The notes: generated from the letters alone by a model not told the origin. A DNA stretch of 64,000 bases from Paenibacillus sp. J5C2022 (GCF_025567625.1 NZ_JAOQJC010000022.1:59312-123311), one strand, 5' to 3'. Shown: positions 8,694-17,364, counted from the first letter of the stretch. Numbers and translations are program-made.

Positions 8694-8747
8694 TTGACAT
8701 CAAGGCTGTTCCGGATTTATTCTATGAATAAATATTATTTATATTCA
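8694..8747 (+). promoter_or_regulatory. Probable promoter and operator of the tetR-ABC operon
   Basis: TTGACA at 8694-8699 and TATTCT at 8718-8723 are 18 bases apart. An AT-rich imperfect palindrome (GAATAAATA ... TTTATATTC, about 8726-8746) directly follows and is a natural candidate for a TetR operator. This is inference from position only. Confidence 0.5.
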
Positions 8748-8819
8748 CAGGTTCACGGAAAAGGACAGAATTGCCCTCACAACGTACAACCATCACTAAT
8801 CAAAGGACGTGTATGCCGC

Positions 8820-9440
8820 ATGCCAAAAAAGTTTACTGACGACGAACGCGACTGGATTCGGCAAAAGCTGCTGAAGGAGGGCCGCCGCCTATTCGCAGCT
8901 TACGGACTCAAAAAAACGGGCATTGGCGACCTCACAACCGCCGTCGGAGTCGCGCAAGGCTCATTCTACCACTTCTTCGCATCGAAAGAAGAGCTGTATT
9001 ACACGCTAATGCTGGAAGACGAGAAGCGCATACGAGATACGATGCTGAGCCTCTTCCCGCCAAGTCGGCCCGTTACAAAGGAAGTCGTCGCACAGTTTCT
9101 GAGGCAATCGGTTGCCATGATCGAGGAAAGCCCGCTGCTGCGAAGCATGATGGCCAAGCGAGAATTGGAGCCTCTGCTCCGCAAACTACCGGCGGAACTA
9201 CTGCAGCGTAATTTCGAGGAGGATCGAGATGCGCTTCTCCCGCTTATATCCGGCTGGCAAGCTTCCGGTTTTATGGCAGGCGAACGAGCCGATACAATCG
9301 TCAGCATGATCCGTTCGCTTGTCCTGCTGACCATGCATCGTGAAGAGATCGGCGAAGTCCGCTTCCCCGCCACGATGGAGCTATTGATCGATGTGCTGGC
9401 GGAAGGGATGACCGCCAAGAGCCGCCGGGAAGGGGAGTGA
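8820..9440 (+). CDS. TetR/AcrR family transcriptional regulator
   Basis: This 206-residue repressor has an N-terminal helix-turn-helix (about residues 10-55; AAYGLKKTGIGDLTTAVGVA, then GSFYHFFASKEELY) and a C-terminal all-helical ligand domain. The ATG at 8820 is chosen over an in-frame start at 8694 because it has AAAGGACG upstream and begins directly before the DNA-binding domain; the extra residues would be unrelated low-complexity sequence. It is the first gene of an operon with a three-gene ABC exporter, its stop lying 5 bases before the next start, so it probably autoregulates the exporter. The inducer is not identifiable. Confidence 0.9.
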   Translation: MPKKFTDDERDWIRQKLLKEGRRLFAAYGLKKTGIGDLTTAVGVAQGSFYHFFASKEELYYTLMLEDEKRIRDTMLSLFPPSRPVTKEVVAQFLRQSVAMIEESPLLRSMMAKRELEPLLRKLPAELLQRNFEEDRDALLPLISGWQASGFMAGERADTIVSMIRSLVLLTMHREEIGEVRFPATMELLIDVLAEGMTAKSRREGE

Positions 9441-9445
9441 CTCGC

Positions 9446-10303
9446 ATGATCGAAGTGAACGGACTTTCTTTCGCCTATCCCCGATGCCGGGAACGCACAC
9501 TCCATCAGTTGGATTTCCGCATCGCAGAAGGCGAAATTTTCGGCATCCTCGGTCCCTCAGGCGCCGGCAAGAGCACGCTTCAAAAAATTCTAACCGGTAT
9601 TTTGAAGAACTACGAGGGCAGCGCGAAGATGATGGGCATCGAAATCCGCACAAGCGATTCCGCCTTAAATGAACAGATCGGAGTCGCCTTCGAATTCCCT
9701 AACTTTTATACCAAATTCACCGCGCTGGAGAACTTGCAGCTATTCGGCTCCTTATATAAGAAGCAAGCCGTGAATCCGATGGATTTGCTGCGGGAAGTAG
9801 GACTCCAAGACGCTGCCGGTATGAGAGTATCTCAGTTGTCCAAGGGCATGAAGATGCGGCTGAACTTCTGCCGGGCATTGCTGCATGAACCGGCAATCCT
9901 GTTCCTGGACGAACCGACATCCGGACTGGACCCCGGTCATGCCGAAGGCATGAAAGCATTAATCCGAAATCAGAAAGCGATGGGCAAGACGGTCATCATT
10001 ACCACCCACCATATGAAAGTTGCGGAGGAACTGTGCGACCGGATCGCTTTCCTTGTCGACGGAAGCATCAAGCTGATCGACTCCCCCCGTGAGTTGATGG
10101 TGCGCAGGGGAACAAAGCGCTTAGCTGTCGAATACCGCAGGAATGATGGCGTACTGGCGCGAACGGAGTTTTCTCTGGAGGGCATCGGCGACAATCCGGA
10201 CTTCCTGCACACTATCAGGCAGTTCCCATTGGAAACGATTCATTCGCAGGAAGCGTCGCTGGAGCAAATATTCATCGAGGTGACAGGGAGGAAGCTGCAA
10301 TGA
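9446..10303 (+). CDS. ABC transporter ATP-binding protein (drug-export type)
   Basis: A cytoplasmic ATPase of 285 residues that powers the two membrane subunits encoded after it. It shows Walker A GPSGAGKST (about residues 35-43), the signature LSKGMKMRL, Walker B ILFLDEPTSGLDPG and the H-loop in IITTHHM. A C-terminal extension of about 70 residues is typical of DrrA/CcmA-like exporters. The ATG at 9446 is preceded by AAGGGGAG; a GTG at 9437 is in frame but too close to that site. The overall gene order resembles operons annotated as fluoroquinolone exporters, but the substrate is not proven. Confidence 0.9.
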   Translation: MIEVNGLSFAYPRCRERTLHQLDFRIAEGEIFGILGPSGAGKSTLQKILTGILKNYEGSAKMMGIEIRTSDSALNEQIGVAFEFPNFYTKFTALENLQLFGSLYKKQAVNPMDLLREVGLQDAAGMRVSQLSKGMKMRLNFCRALLHEPAILFLDEPTSGLDPGHAEGMKALIRNQKAMGKTVIITTHHMKVAEELCDRIAFLVDGSIKLIDSPRELMVRRGTKRLAVEYRRNDGVLARTEFSLEGIGDNPDFLHTIRQFPLETIHSQEASLEQIFIEVTGRKLQ

Positions 10304-11010
10304 GAGCCTTCTCCGCATTCACATTCGATATCCGCTTCCAATGGCGTCATGGCTTCTATGCGGTATATATGGTCGTCTGCGCAGCTTATTGGCTGCTCGT
10401 CCAATTCATCCCGGAGCCGCTACGCGAGCAAGCGGCAGTCCTGCTCACCTTCAGCGATCCCAGTGCGCTGGGACTGCTTATGGCCGGCGGCATCCTGTTG
10501 CTGGAACGGGATCAGGGCATTCATGGCCCGTTATTCGCCTCGCCTCTTCGCATAGGGGAATATTTGCTGGCGAAAGCGGCTTCGCTCGCCCTGCTATCGC
10601 TCGCGGCTGCTTGGGCCATTCACTTGCCGGCTGCCGGAATGCCAGATGCCCCGTTATCCTTCTCGCTTGGCGTCATCCTCACCTCCACCTTCATGACGCT
10701 GCTGTCTATCGGTGTCGGCGCACGTCATCGAACGGTCAACGCCTTTCTTCTTATGTCTCAGCTGTACGCTCTGCCGTTCGTCCTGCCGCTGCTTCGCTTC
10801 TTCGGAATCTGGGACAGTCCGATCATGCTGCTGCTTCCTACGGAGGGCACGCTCACTCTGTTGCAGTCGGCCTATATTCTCCCTCCCCCTCTCAAGCTGC
10901 TTCATGCGTTCGCCGTCTTGCTGTTGTGGAATGCGGCCGTTTATGCTTGGGCTAGAACGTCTTATGAGCGGTATGTACTGGAACGAGAGAAAGCGAGGGA
11001 ACGACAATGA
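10300..11010 (+). CDS. ABC exporter permease subunit 1
   Basis: A 236-residue integral membrane protein with about six hydrophobic segments, starting with a TM around residues 18-36. It overlaps the ATPase gene by an ATGA junction, so translation is coupled. The LLLERDQGIHGPLFASPLR loop is typical of ABC-2 type permeases. With the next gene it would form a heterodimeric channel. A charged C-terminal tail (LEREKARERQ) is cytoplasmic. The substrate is unknown; a lipophilic drug is the likely guess from the TetR context. Confidence 0.85.
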   Translation: MRAFSAFTFDIRFQWRHGFYAVYMVVCAAYWLLVQFIPEPLREQAAVLLTFSDPSALGLLMAGGILLLERDQGIHGPLFASPLRIGEYLLAKAASLALLSLAAAWAIHLPAAGMPDAPLSFSLGVILTSTFMTLLSIGVGARHRTVNAFLLMSQLYALPFVLPLLRFFGIWDSPIMLLLPTEGTLTLLQSAYILPPPLKLLHAFAVLLLWNAAVYAWARTSYERYVLEREKARERQ

Positions 11011-11732
11011 ACATCTACCGCGCATTGCTGCTCAAAGACCTGCGACATGCCGCGCGAGATCCGGTGCTGTTGGCCTTGGTGATCGGCCCTCTTGCTCTTC
11101 TACTGCTCGCACGCTTCGGATTTCCGGTCGCGGCGAATTGGCTGAGCACGTACATGTCTTTTTCGTTACATGAATATCGCCACTTCACCGCTGCGCTATT
11201 CGCTACCACTATTCCGATGCTGGCAGGCATGATGACGGGACTGATGATGCTGGATGAGCGGGATGAGCATCTCGTTGCTTACTATGCCGTCACCCCTTTA
11301 AGAAGAGGGGGTTATCTCCGATACCGGCTGCTGCTTCCTTCTTTGCTGAGCTTTATTCTTCTTGCTTTGTTCCTCTGGCTGTCCGACCTGGCCGCATGGC
11401 GAGCCGAAAGCGCTCTTGCCCTGCTGCTGCTCGCTCTGGAGGCGCCAGGCTTCGGCCTGTTCCTCGCCGCATGCTCCGCGAACAAAGTGGAAGGACTGGC
11501 TCTGTCCAAGCTCGGCGGCTTATTCATTGCCGGCCCGCTTGTGGCGGAGTTCGTACCCGGTGGCTGGCAGCTGCTGGCAGCACCTCTGCCCACGTATTGG
11601 CCTGCACGGCTGCTGCTTACCGATGATGGAGCCGCGACTCTTCATGCCTATGGGCCATTCATAATTGGCCTGACGCTGCATATTGCCCTGCTGGTCTGGT
11701 TGAGAAGGAGCTTCCTGATACGAAGTGACTGA
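11007..11732 (+). CDS. ABC exporter permease subunit 2 (fluoroquinolone-exporter-like)
   Basis: This 241-residue membrane protein has about six TM segments and starts by an ATGA overlap with the previous permease. The sequence MNIYRALLLKDLRHAARDPV, then LMMLDERDEHLVAYYAVTPL, resembles permeases annotated as fluoroquinolone exporter subunits. It is the last gene of the tetR-ABC-permease-permease operon. No clear terminator follows before the next ORF fragment at 11815. Confidence 0.82.
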   Translation: MNIYRALLLKDLRHAARDPVLLALVIGPLALLLLARFGFPVAANWLSTYMSFSLHEYRHFTAALFATTIPMLAGMMTGLMMLDERDEHLVAYYAVTPLRRGGYLRYRLLLPSLLSFILLALFLWLSDLAAWRAESALALLLLALEAPGFGLFLAACSANKVEGLALSKLGGLFIAGPLVAEFVPGGWQLLAAPLPTYWPARLLLTDDGAATLHAYGPFIIGLTLHIALLVWLRRSFLIRSD

Positions 11733-11814
11733 AGACGCAGGACATGACCGCCCGTTACGTGATATGATGGGGAACAATGGAAATTACGGAACTCGGTGAG
11801 AGGAAAGAAGCGAT

Positions 11815-11886
11815 ATGCTGCAACAAGTCGTTAATGGTGTGAAATATTTGCTGCGAGGAATTGTTTTCGTCATCTATCCAAATTAG
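11815..11886 (+). pseudogene. 5' fragment of a small membrane-protein gene, cut off by a transposable element
   Basis: An ATG at 11815 with AGGAAAG upstream opens a 23-codon reading frame (start MLQQVVNGVKYLLRG, end FVIYPN) that meets a stop exactly where the IS200/IS605-like left end begins. The peptide is hydrophobic and its LLRGI pattern recurs in the ORF just after the element (YLLLRGISYLF). The simplest reading is one gene split by the element: this is its native ribosome binding site and N terminus, and 12306-12602 is the rest. This is inference; an uninterrupted homologue would confirm it. Confidence 0.5.
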
Positions 11887-12302
11887 TCGAGAGGGCTTCC
11901 ACTTCTGCAAGTGGCGAGGTGAATCGACTCATCTAGCGTCCACTGTCAAAAAAATGATTAAGAAAGGGTTGGAGCATCATGAATACTCTGATATAATAAA
12001 TTTCAGAACATACGTTCTTTGATAACTGAACATATGAGGTTGTAGCAGGTACAACTTGGCTCTGCTACGTAAAATGTTCAAGCCGCCTACACGAGCTGAG
12101 ACTGTACATTTGATGCTTAGGCACTTAAGTAAAGCTCGCATGTATTCCCAAAGGCATTTGCCAATGGGATAGAGGGGTTGGATGGTATACCTGCTATCGA
12201 CGTGTCAACTCCACTGATGTTAAGCATCCTGAAATATGGAATGATACATCAGAAACCCCCACTTCAGCCGAAGCGATAGCATCGGTAAGTGGTGGGAGTA
12301 CT
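11880..12302 (+). mobile_element. Non-autonomous IS200/IS605-like element (PATE) with no tnpA or tnpB
   Basis: The left end has a hairpin CCACTT-CTGC-AAGTGG (11899-11914) inside an outer stem GTCGA/TCGAC (11886-11890, 11924-11928). The right end has a hairpin with arms CCCCACTT and AAGTGGTGGG (12257-12297). Subterminal imperfect hairpins with no flanking duplication are how IS200/IS605 ends look, and the right-end form resembles those of tnpB-bearing elements. No transposase or TnpB frame is present in the ~420 bases. It lies between a gene-start fragment and a gene-body ORF, suggesting insertion into a gene. The family assignment is from memory of end structure. Confidence 0.6.
12030..12300 (+). 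ncRNA. Candidate structured RNA inside the element (omegaRNA-like)
   Basis: Several perfect helices can be read off. GTAGCAG (12042-12048) pairs with CTGCTAC (12062-12068). GATGCTTA (12112-12119) pairs with TAAGCATC (12221-12228) at long range. Inside that is a nested hairpin CCCA-GGC-loop-GCC-TGGG (about 12146-12168). The element's right-end hairpin follows. In tnpB-bearing IS605 elements an omegaRNA ends at the right end and its guide is the flanking DNA; this layout fits, with the guide falling in the downstream ORF. No TnpB gene is in the window, so activity would need one in trans. Transcription is not shown. Confidence 0.5.
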
Positions 12303-12305
12303 CAT

Positions 12306-12602
12306 ATGCCTATATACCTCCTTCTGCGAGGTATTTCTTATTTGTTCGTACGTACGCTTTATTGGCTGGGAGAGGTATGGGGGCGCTTCCTCGCACCCTT
12401 GGGCACCTTCCTGATTAACCGCATTCTGTCTCCCCTATGGCGATACGGTGTGTATACACCGCTAAAGTGGCTGACGCGGTATGTGTTATACATTCCGCTT
12501 CGCTGGCTCTGGCTCAGTCTCCTCTATCCTCCGCTTCTCTGGGTGGCGAAGGAGCTTATTCAACCGGTATTCAGATGGCTCCGCGGATTATTCCGATCGT
12601 AA
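12306..12602 (+). CDS. Small hydrophobic membrane protein, probably the 3' part of an interrupted gene
   Basis: A 98-residue, tryptophan- and leucine-rich protein with repeated amphipathic or membrane segments (LLLRGISYLFVRTLYWLGEV and LRWLWLSLLYPPLLWVAKEL) and a basic C terminus. I do not recognise a family. The ATG lies only 8 bases after the right-end hairpin of the transposable element, and there is no good ribosome binding site apart from GGTGGGAG within that hairpin. It may therefore be the downstream part of the gene whose start is at 11815. It could still be translated from the element-supplied site. Confidence 0.5.
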   Translation: MPIYLLLRGISYLFVRTLYWLGEVWGRFLAPLGTFLINRILSPLWRYGVYTPLKWLTRYVLYIPLRWLWLSLLYPPLLWVAKELIQPVFRWLRGLFRS

Positions 12603-12710
12603 CGCCTTCGCTTCCGCAACACACGCAGCAGTAGTCAGAGCATGAAAGCATTCAGATGCAGGACTGCAAGCTAGGGCGCATCGGCTGGAGCACGGAAAGC
12701 AGCCAAGAAG

Positions 12711-12741
12711 AAAGGACATCAGCTCCACGCTGATGCCCTTT
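12711..12741 (-). terminator. Terminator of the sulfatase gene
   Basis: AAAGGaCATCAGC pairs with GCTGATGcCCTTT with one mismatch. On the minus strand the hairpin is followed by the T-rich TTTCTTCTT. It sits 7 bases after the sulfatase stop. Confidence 0.7.
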
Positions 12742-12747
12742 CAATGC

Positions 12748-14283
12748 TTATGCGTGCCAGATGCGCGGCATCGGCATGGATTCCTTGCCAAGCTCGGCCC
12801 AGGCGTATTTCAGCAACAGCTCGCTCTTGAGCGCAGCATACTCCGGATTGTCCCATAGATTGCGCACTTCTCCGGGGTCCTCCTGCAAGTCGAAAATCTC
12901 ACCATAAGTCTGATTATAATAAACCGTAATCTTGTACCTCTCGTCCACGTACGTCTTCTGATGAATCGTCGTCGCCTCATGCCGGAATTCGCAGATCGCA
13001 TGATCCCGCGCTTGCGACTTGCGCCCGAGCCATACGTCCTTCTGATCCACCCCCGTCATCGCATGCGGGATAGGTAGATCGCAGAAGGATAGGAAGGTCG
13101 GCGCCAGATCCACCAGCGACTGAATCGCCGGAGACACGACACCCGCCGGCACATGTCCTGGATAGCGCACCAGGAACGGCAGCTTGATCAGATCTTCGTA
13201 ATGGAAGCCGCCCTTCGCCTGCAAGCCGTGCTGGCCGTAGAAGTGGCCGTGATCGGTTGTAAATACAACGATCGTGTTGTCCGCCATACCCAGCTCGTCC
13301 AGCTTGTCCAGTATCTGGCCGATGTACTTGTCCATCATGCTGATCATGCCATAGTAGACCGCAATCAGCTTCTTCTTGTCGTAATCTCCCAGCTTCTGCC
13401 TATGCCCGTAGCCATAGAACAGATGAGAACCGTAGCCGTGAATGCCGTAGCCGCTCTCCAGCAGATCGGAGAAGTCCGGCTTCTCTTCCTGCGTCTTGCC
13501 GAAGTGCGGCGGATTGTTGTCATGCTCGCCCGGCGTAATGGACGGAACCGTAACGCTGTCGGGATCGTACATCGTATCCCACGGCTCCGGTACCAAATAT
13601 TCCGGATGCGGATCGAAGAAGCTGGACCACAGGAAGAAGTTCTCGTCGTTCTCCTTATACTGCTCCAGCATTGCGTTCGTCCGCTCCGCAATCCACGTAT
13701 TGTAATGGTATTCCTCCGGAATCGGCCACTTGTACGTAATGGTCGGGTCCAGATTGCCTGTAGGCGCTACGAAATAATCGCGCCAATTCGTGCAGCCCTT
13801 CTCCTCCATCCAGATGGCGTAATGCTGGCCGACATGCGCTTCATTCGTATGGTTGCGCGCCAGCTCCACATGGTCGAATCCATAGAACGGCCCGTCAAAG
13901 CCCTTCCACATCTCCAGATCCTGCATTATCGGATAGGATTCCAGCGAAGGATATTCTTCCGTTGAAGTCAGCGGCTGAAAGTGCGCCTTGCCGATCAGGG
14001 CCGATTTGTAGCCGGCTTTATTGAAATCCTCGCCGACGGTATGACGGTCCTCGAGCAGCTTCGTGCCAAGTGTCCATGCCCCGTGCTGGCTCGGGTACAT
14101 GCCTGTTATAATGGATGCGCGGCTTGGCGTACAAGTCGGGTTAGGGCAATAGGCCCGTGTGAATGCCGTTCCTTCGCGTACGAGCCGGTCCAGATTCGGC
14201 GTATGGACCTCGCTCCCCAATGCGCTGATTGTATCCCAATGCTGTTGATCGCTTGTAATTAGCAGAATGTTAGGCTTTTTCAT
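12748..14283 (-). CDS. Sulfatase (cysteine-type, formylglycine-dependent)
   Basis: This 511-residue hydrolase of the alkaline-phosphatase superfamily cleaves sulfate esters. The N-terminal ILLITSDQQ carries metal-binding Asp12, and the activation motif C-T-P-S-R has Cys51 as the residue converted to formylglycine. TDHGHFYGQHGL near residue 330 supplies further metal ligands. No signal peptide is seen, so it is probably cytoplasmic. The start at 14283 is chosen for AGGAGG just upstream; the longer frame adds unrelated residues. The substrate is likely a sulfated sugar or glycan, but this cannot be told from sequence. An AraC-type activator gene is divergent, 102 bases away. Confidence 0.9.
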   Translation of the reverse strand: MKKPNILLITSDQQHWDTISALGSEVHTPNLDRLVREGTAFTRAYCPNPTCTPSRASIITGMYPSQHGAWTLGTKLLEDRHTVGEDFNKAGYKSALIGKAHFQPLTSTEEYPSLESYPIMQDLEMWKGFDGPFYGFDHVELARNHTNEAHVGQHYAIWMEEKGCTNWRDYFVAPTGNLDPTITYKWPIPEEYHYNTWIAERTNAMLEQYKENDENFFLWSSFFDPHPEYLVPEPWDTMYDPDSVTVPSITPGEHDNNPPHFGKTQEEKPDFSDLLESGYGIHGYGSHLFYGYGHRQKLGDYDKKKLIAVYYGMISMMDKYIGQILDKLDELGMADNTIVVFTTDHGHFYGQHGLQAKGGFHYEDLIKLPFLVRYPGHVPAGVVSPAIQSLVDLAPTFLSFCDLPIPHAMTGVDQKDVWLGRKSQARDHAICEFRHEATTIHQKTYVDERYKITVYYNQTYGEIFDLQEDPGEVRNLWDNPEYAALKSELLLKYAWAELGKESMPMPRIWHA

Positions 14284-14385
14284 CTCAATTTCGCCTCCTA
14301 TGCTACAATTATAAAGGGATTTCCGATTGAATGACATATCCGAATATCAGATTGAAATACCATTTTGTCAGCAGGAGGGCTACGA

Positions 14386-15246
14386 ATGAGGCTAAAGGAT
14401 TACGGGCATGAGCGGGCGGAATTCCTGTATCATACGCCAAGCGAGTGGGAAAAAAGCGGACAACTGTGGATGGTGCGGGGCGGCCGGAGCATTGCGAAGC
14501 CCAGCTATCAGGCCGGACCGAAACGGATGGATTGCTACAGCCTTCACGTGGTGATAGAGGGAGAGCTGCTGTTCGAATGCGATGATATGCGCATCACAGC
14601 AAGAGAGGGAGATCTGGTCTGTTTATTCCCCGATCACACCTACACCTATCGAAGAAGCGCCGATTGCGACAGTCTGCGCCTGAGCTGGCTGGTCTTCGAC
14701 GGGCCGGGCGCAGCTGCTCTGCTTCAGGAAGCCGGCGTGACGACGGAATCTCCCTGCTTGCGGGGACGCTGGTCGCCTGCTCTGCAAGCGCTGCTGGACG
14801 CCTTGTTCTGCCATATCCGCGAGCGTAGCCATCCCGGCATGCCGCTTCGGCAGGGCATCCGGATACAAGGAGAGCTTATGCATTTTTTTGCCGAACTGCT
14901 GAAGCACCCGTCGACACGCTCCGAGCCAAGGTCGCAAGGATGGCTGGCGCAAAGCCTGCAGCATATGGAGCTTCATGCCACGGAAGGGCTGACCGTGGAA
15001 CAGCTTGCCGCAATGGCCGGCATGAACCGGAATTACTTCTCCTCCGCGTTCTCCCGGCATGTGGGACAATCCCCGCTGCAGTATATGACAGCCATTCGCA
15101 TGCGAAGAGCGGCAGAGCTGCTGAAGGAGACAGATGCTTCCATTACGGAAATCGCTTATTCGCTGGGCTACGGGAATCCCTTCGCCTTCACAAGGGCGTT
15201 CACCCGCCATTACAAGCAATCGCCGACAGCCTACCGCAGGCAATAG
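14386..15246 (+). CDS. AraC family regulator, divergent from the sulfatase
   Basis: A 286-residue regulator with an N-terminal cupin-like sensor (about residues 20-150; EGELLFECDDMRITAREGDL) and a C-terminal double helix-turn-helix of AraC type (MELHATEGLTVEQLAAMAGM, then ITEIAYSLGYGNPFAFTRAF). The ATG at 14386 has AGGAGGG upstream; the TTG seven codons earlier would lie inside that site. It is divergent from the sulfatase gene with a 102-bp shared promoter region, so it probably controls it in response to the sulfated substrate. It converges with the next AraC gene. Confidence 0.9.
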   Translation: MRLKDYGHERAEFLYHTPSEWEKSGQLWMVRGGRSIAKPSYQAGPKRMDCYSLHVVIEGELLFECDDMRITAREGDLVCLFPDHTYTYRRSADCDSLRLSWLVFDGPGAAALLQEAGVTTESPCLRGRWSPALQALLDALFCHIRERSHPGMPLRQGIRIQGELMHFFAELLKHPSTRSEPRSQGWLAQSLQHMELHATEGLTVEQLAAMAGMNRNYFSSAFSRHVGQSPLQYMTAIRMRRAAELLKETDASITEIAYSLGYGNPFAFTRAFTRHYKQSPTAYRRQ

Positions 15247-15291
15247 CCGCGACAGCTCCGCATTACGCCCTTGACGCGTTCGGGCTAGTTG

Positions 15292-16185
15292 CTATCCGGG
15301 CGCACGCCCGCCGCTCCGGAAGCTGGCCGGCGAGATGCCGAAGTGTACCGTGAATTGCTTGGAGAAGTGATGCAGCGTCGTATAGCCCAGCTTCTCCGCA
15401 ATATCGGTGACAGTCAAGTCCGTCTCCATCAGGAGCGTCTCAGCTTGCTTCATTTTGCGATGGATGAGGAATTGGTTCGGCGACAGCCCCGTGCTCTGCT
15501 TGAACAGGTCATTGAATTGCGTCTTCTTCAGTCCGCTCCATGCCAGCAGCTGCGCATAATTCAGCTCCCATGATGCGTGTGCGTCGATATGCTCCAATAT
15601 CTTCTTGATGCGGAAGTCCATCACCCTCAGCATCGCCTCGTGGCTTGTCAACTCCATCAGCCAGGCGTACAGCATGGCGCGAACAGCATCCCCGGAGTTG
15701 GGAAAAGGCTGCAGATGAATTCGCACCATATGGGCGAACCACTCCGTGAAGAACGGCACATGCTGCAGCTCCAGAACGGGCTGCACTCTCGCAATCGGCA
15801 TATCCGGGACAATTGCGGTAGCGTGGCGCTCTTCCCGCTCCTTCACAGAGTAATATAGATGAATCGTGGAATCCGGAGCGGCATGCCATAATTCGCAATA
15901 GATATTGTAGGACGCAAGCCGTTGATCAGGATCGGTCTCGAAGGAATGGAGCGTATGCGGCGGCACGACGAACAGGCTGCCCCGCTTCACCGGATATTTC
16001 CGTCCATGGATGATGACATAGCCTTGTCCGCTAATGACGAGATGGAAGGCGTAACAATACCCGTAACGGTTCCTCTCGGCTTCAATGCCGGTGAATATAT
16101 AATGATGCGCTACCCGGATATCTGGCGACACGTCCTTCCATTTCTTTTCCGCCATCTCCATCATGTCCTTCCTATCCTTCCCCAT
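15292..16185 (-). CDS. AraC family regulator, divergent from a PhyH-family dioxygenase
   Basis: A 297-residue regulator with an N-terminal cupin sensor domain (VISGQGYVIIHGRKYPVKRG, then FVVPPHTLHSF) and a C-terminal AraC-type DNA-binding domain (WSGLKKTQFNDLFKQSTGLS, then TDIAEKLGYTTLHHFSKQF). The ATG at 16185 has GGAGGGGG at good spacing; later in-frame ATGs at 16164 and 16161 also have AGGAAGG and cannot be excluded. The intergenic region to the divergent dioxygenase gene is 246 bp, and joint regulation is likely. AraC-PhyH divergent pairs are common in Paenibacillus. Confidence 0.88.
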   Translation of the reverse strand: MGKDRKDMMEMAEKKWKDVSPDIRVAHHYIFTGIEAERNRYGYCYAFHLVISGQGYVIIHGRKYPVKRGSLFVVPPHTLHSFETDPDQRLASYNIYCELWHAAPDSTIHLYYSVKEREERHATAIVPDMPIARVQPVLELQHVPFFTEWFAHMVRIHLQPFPNSGDAVRAMLYAWLMELTSHEAMLRVMDFRIKKILEHIDAHASWELNYAQLLAWSGLKKTQFNDLFKQSTGLSPNQFLIHRKMKQAETLLMETDLTVTDIAEKLGYTTLHHFSKQFTVHFGISPASFRSGGRAPG

Positions 16186-16431
16186 CTGTTGCTTCGCCCC
16201 CTCCGATCCTATCTACTCCCATCATATCGAAAAAAAGCTTCTCCGGGAATGGCGGCCATCTCTCCAAACGACCGGAAAAAAATACGAATCCTCGAAATTC
16301 CATGCAAATACAGACCTCTTCCCATCCGCTACAATGAAGACATTCCAAATGAAAGCGGTTGAATATGCAACCGCAGCCAATAACCGGACATTCCGGTCCG
16401 TAATTATGACAACTTCCAGGAGGGGAAACTT

Positions 16432-17292
16432 ATGTCGACAATACAAGGGAGCTTATCGAAGGAACAGCTGGAGCAATACAACACGGAAGGATATATCGTA
16501 TTGCCGAATCTGTTGAATGAGGAGGACATGCGGCACCCGAAGGAAGCGATGATGGCGAAGGTATCTCAGATCGCAGACGAGCTGTACCGGGACGGACTCA
16601 TCGCCGACAAGCTGGAGCACCTGCCGTTCCCGAACCGACTCGCCGAGCTGTTCAAGCATTTGACTGAAGCCGAATTCCTGAAATACGGGCGCAGCTGGCG
16701 CGACCGCATCCCCGGCTACTTCACCCTGATGAGCAATCCGAAAATACTGGATGCCGTAGAGTCGCTGATCGGCGGGGAGATCTTCGCCAATCCCGTCTAC
16801 AACGTCAGGCCGAAGGTGCCGAATGTCGCAGCGGGAGCCGTGCCTTGGCATCAGGATAAATCCTACTGGCCGGACGCCAATTCCAATCCCGTCATTACGG
16901 TATGGATTCCGCTTGTCGATGCGACGGAGCTGAACGGCTGCCTGCATATCAAGCCGCGCACCCATCGGAAGAAATTGCTGGAATGGCATCAAGAGACGCA
17001 CACCGGCACCGGCTATACCGCATTGCGCGACGATCAGCTGGGCAAGACGAAGACGGTCGTGTTGCCGGTAGAGGCGGGCTCGGCCATTCTGTTCAATGAC
17101 CGATGCCTGCACATGTCCACGCCGAACCGTTCGCAGGAAGTCCGTTGGAGCGTCGATCTGCGCTATCAGCCGACGGATCAGGACCCGATGCCGCAGCACG
17201 GCGCCGGCTTCCTCGCCAGAAGCTATATTCATCCCGGACGCGTGGCTGCTCTGGAGGATTGGATGGCCGAACGCCCGGAGCGCGAGCAATAA
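16432..17292 (+). CDS. Phytanoyl-CoA dioxygenase (PhyH) family protein
   Basis: A 286-residue Fe(II)/2-oxoglutarate-dependent oxygenase. The iron site is visible as VPWHQDKSYW (His and Asp) and a distal His in NDRCLHMSTPNRS. An Arg for 2-oxoglutarate lies in RWSVDLRYQP. The N-terminal EQYNTEGYIVLPNLL is typical of PhyH. It hydroxylates an unknown small molecule in the cytoplasm. The ATG at 16432 follows AGGAGGGG. It is likely under control of the divergent AraC gene. It ends just before a hairpin shared with the convergent acetyltransferase gene. Confidence 0.9.
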   Translation: MSTIQGSLSKEQLEQYNTEGYIVLPNLLNEEDMRHPKEAMMAKVSQIADELYRDGLIADKLEHLPFPNRLAELFKHLTEAEFLKYGRSWRDRIPGYFTLMSNPKILDAVESLIGGEIFANPVYNVRPKVPNVAAGAVPWHQDKSYWPDANSNPVITVWIPLVDATELNGCLHIKPRTHRKKLLEWHQETHTGTGYTALRDDQLGKTKTVVLPVEAGSAILFNDRCLHMSTPNRSQEVRWSVDLRYQPTDQDPMPQHGAGFLARSYIHPGRVAALEDWMAERPEREQ

Positions 17293-17318
17293 CAAGGTCA
17301 AGCGGCGTGAAAGAAATA

Positions 17319-17356
17319 AGCCTCCAACTCTCGCGCTTCATGCGAAGTTGGAGGCT
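17319..17356. terminator. Hairpin between convergent phyH and GNAT genes
   Basis: AGCCTCCAACT (17319-17329) and AGTTGGAGGCT (17346-17356) form a perfect 11-bp stem. On the minus strand it is followed by TTATTTCTTT, so it mainly serves the leftward acetyltransferase gene. Confidence 0.75.
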
Positions 17357-17364
17357 GCAAGCCG

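Noticed and set aside
11880..12302. Group I intron or named HEARO/omegaRNA class
   Set aside because: I could find helices but no conserved core that I can match to a specific class, so only a candidate structured RNA is claimed.
13153..13965. 270-codon plus-strand ORF inside the sulfatase gene
   Set aside because: It is fully antisense to a gene with intact catalytic motifs, with no recognisable domain.
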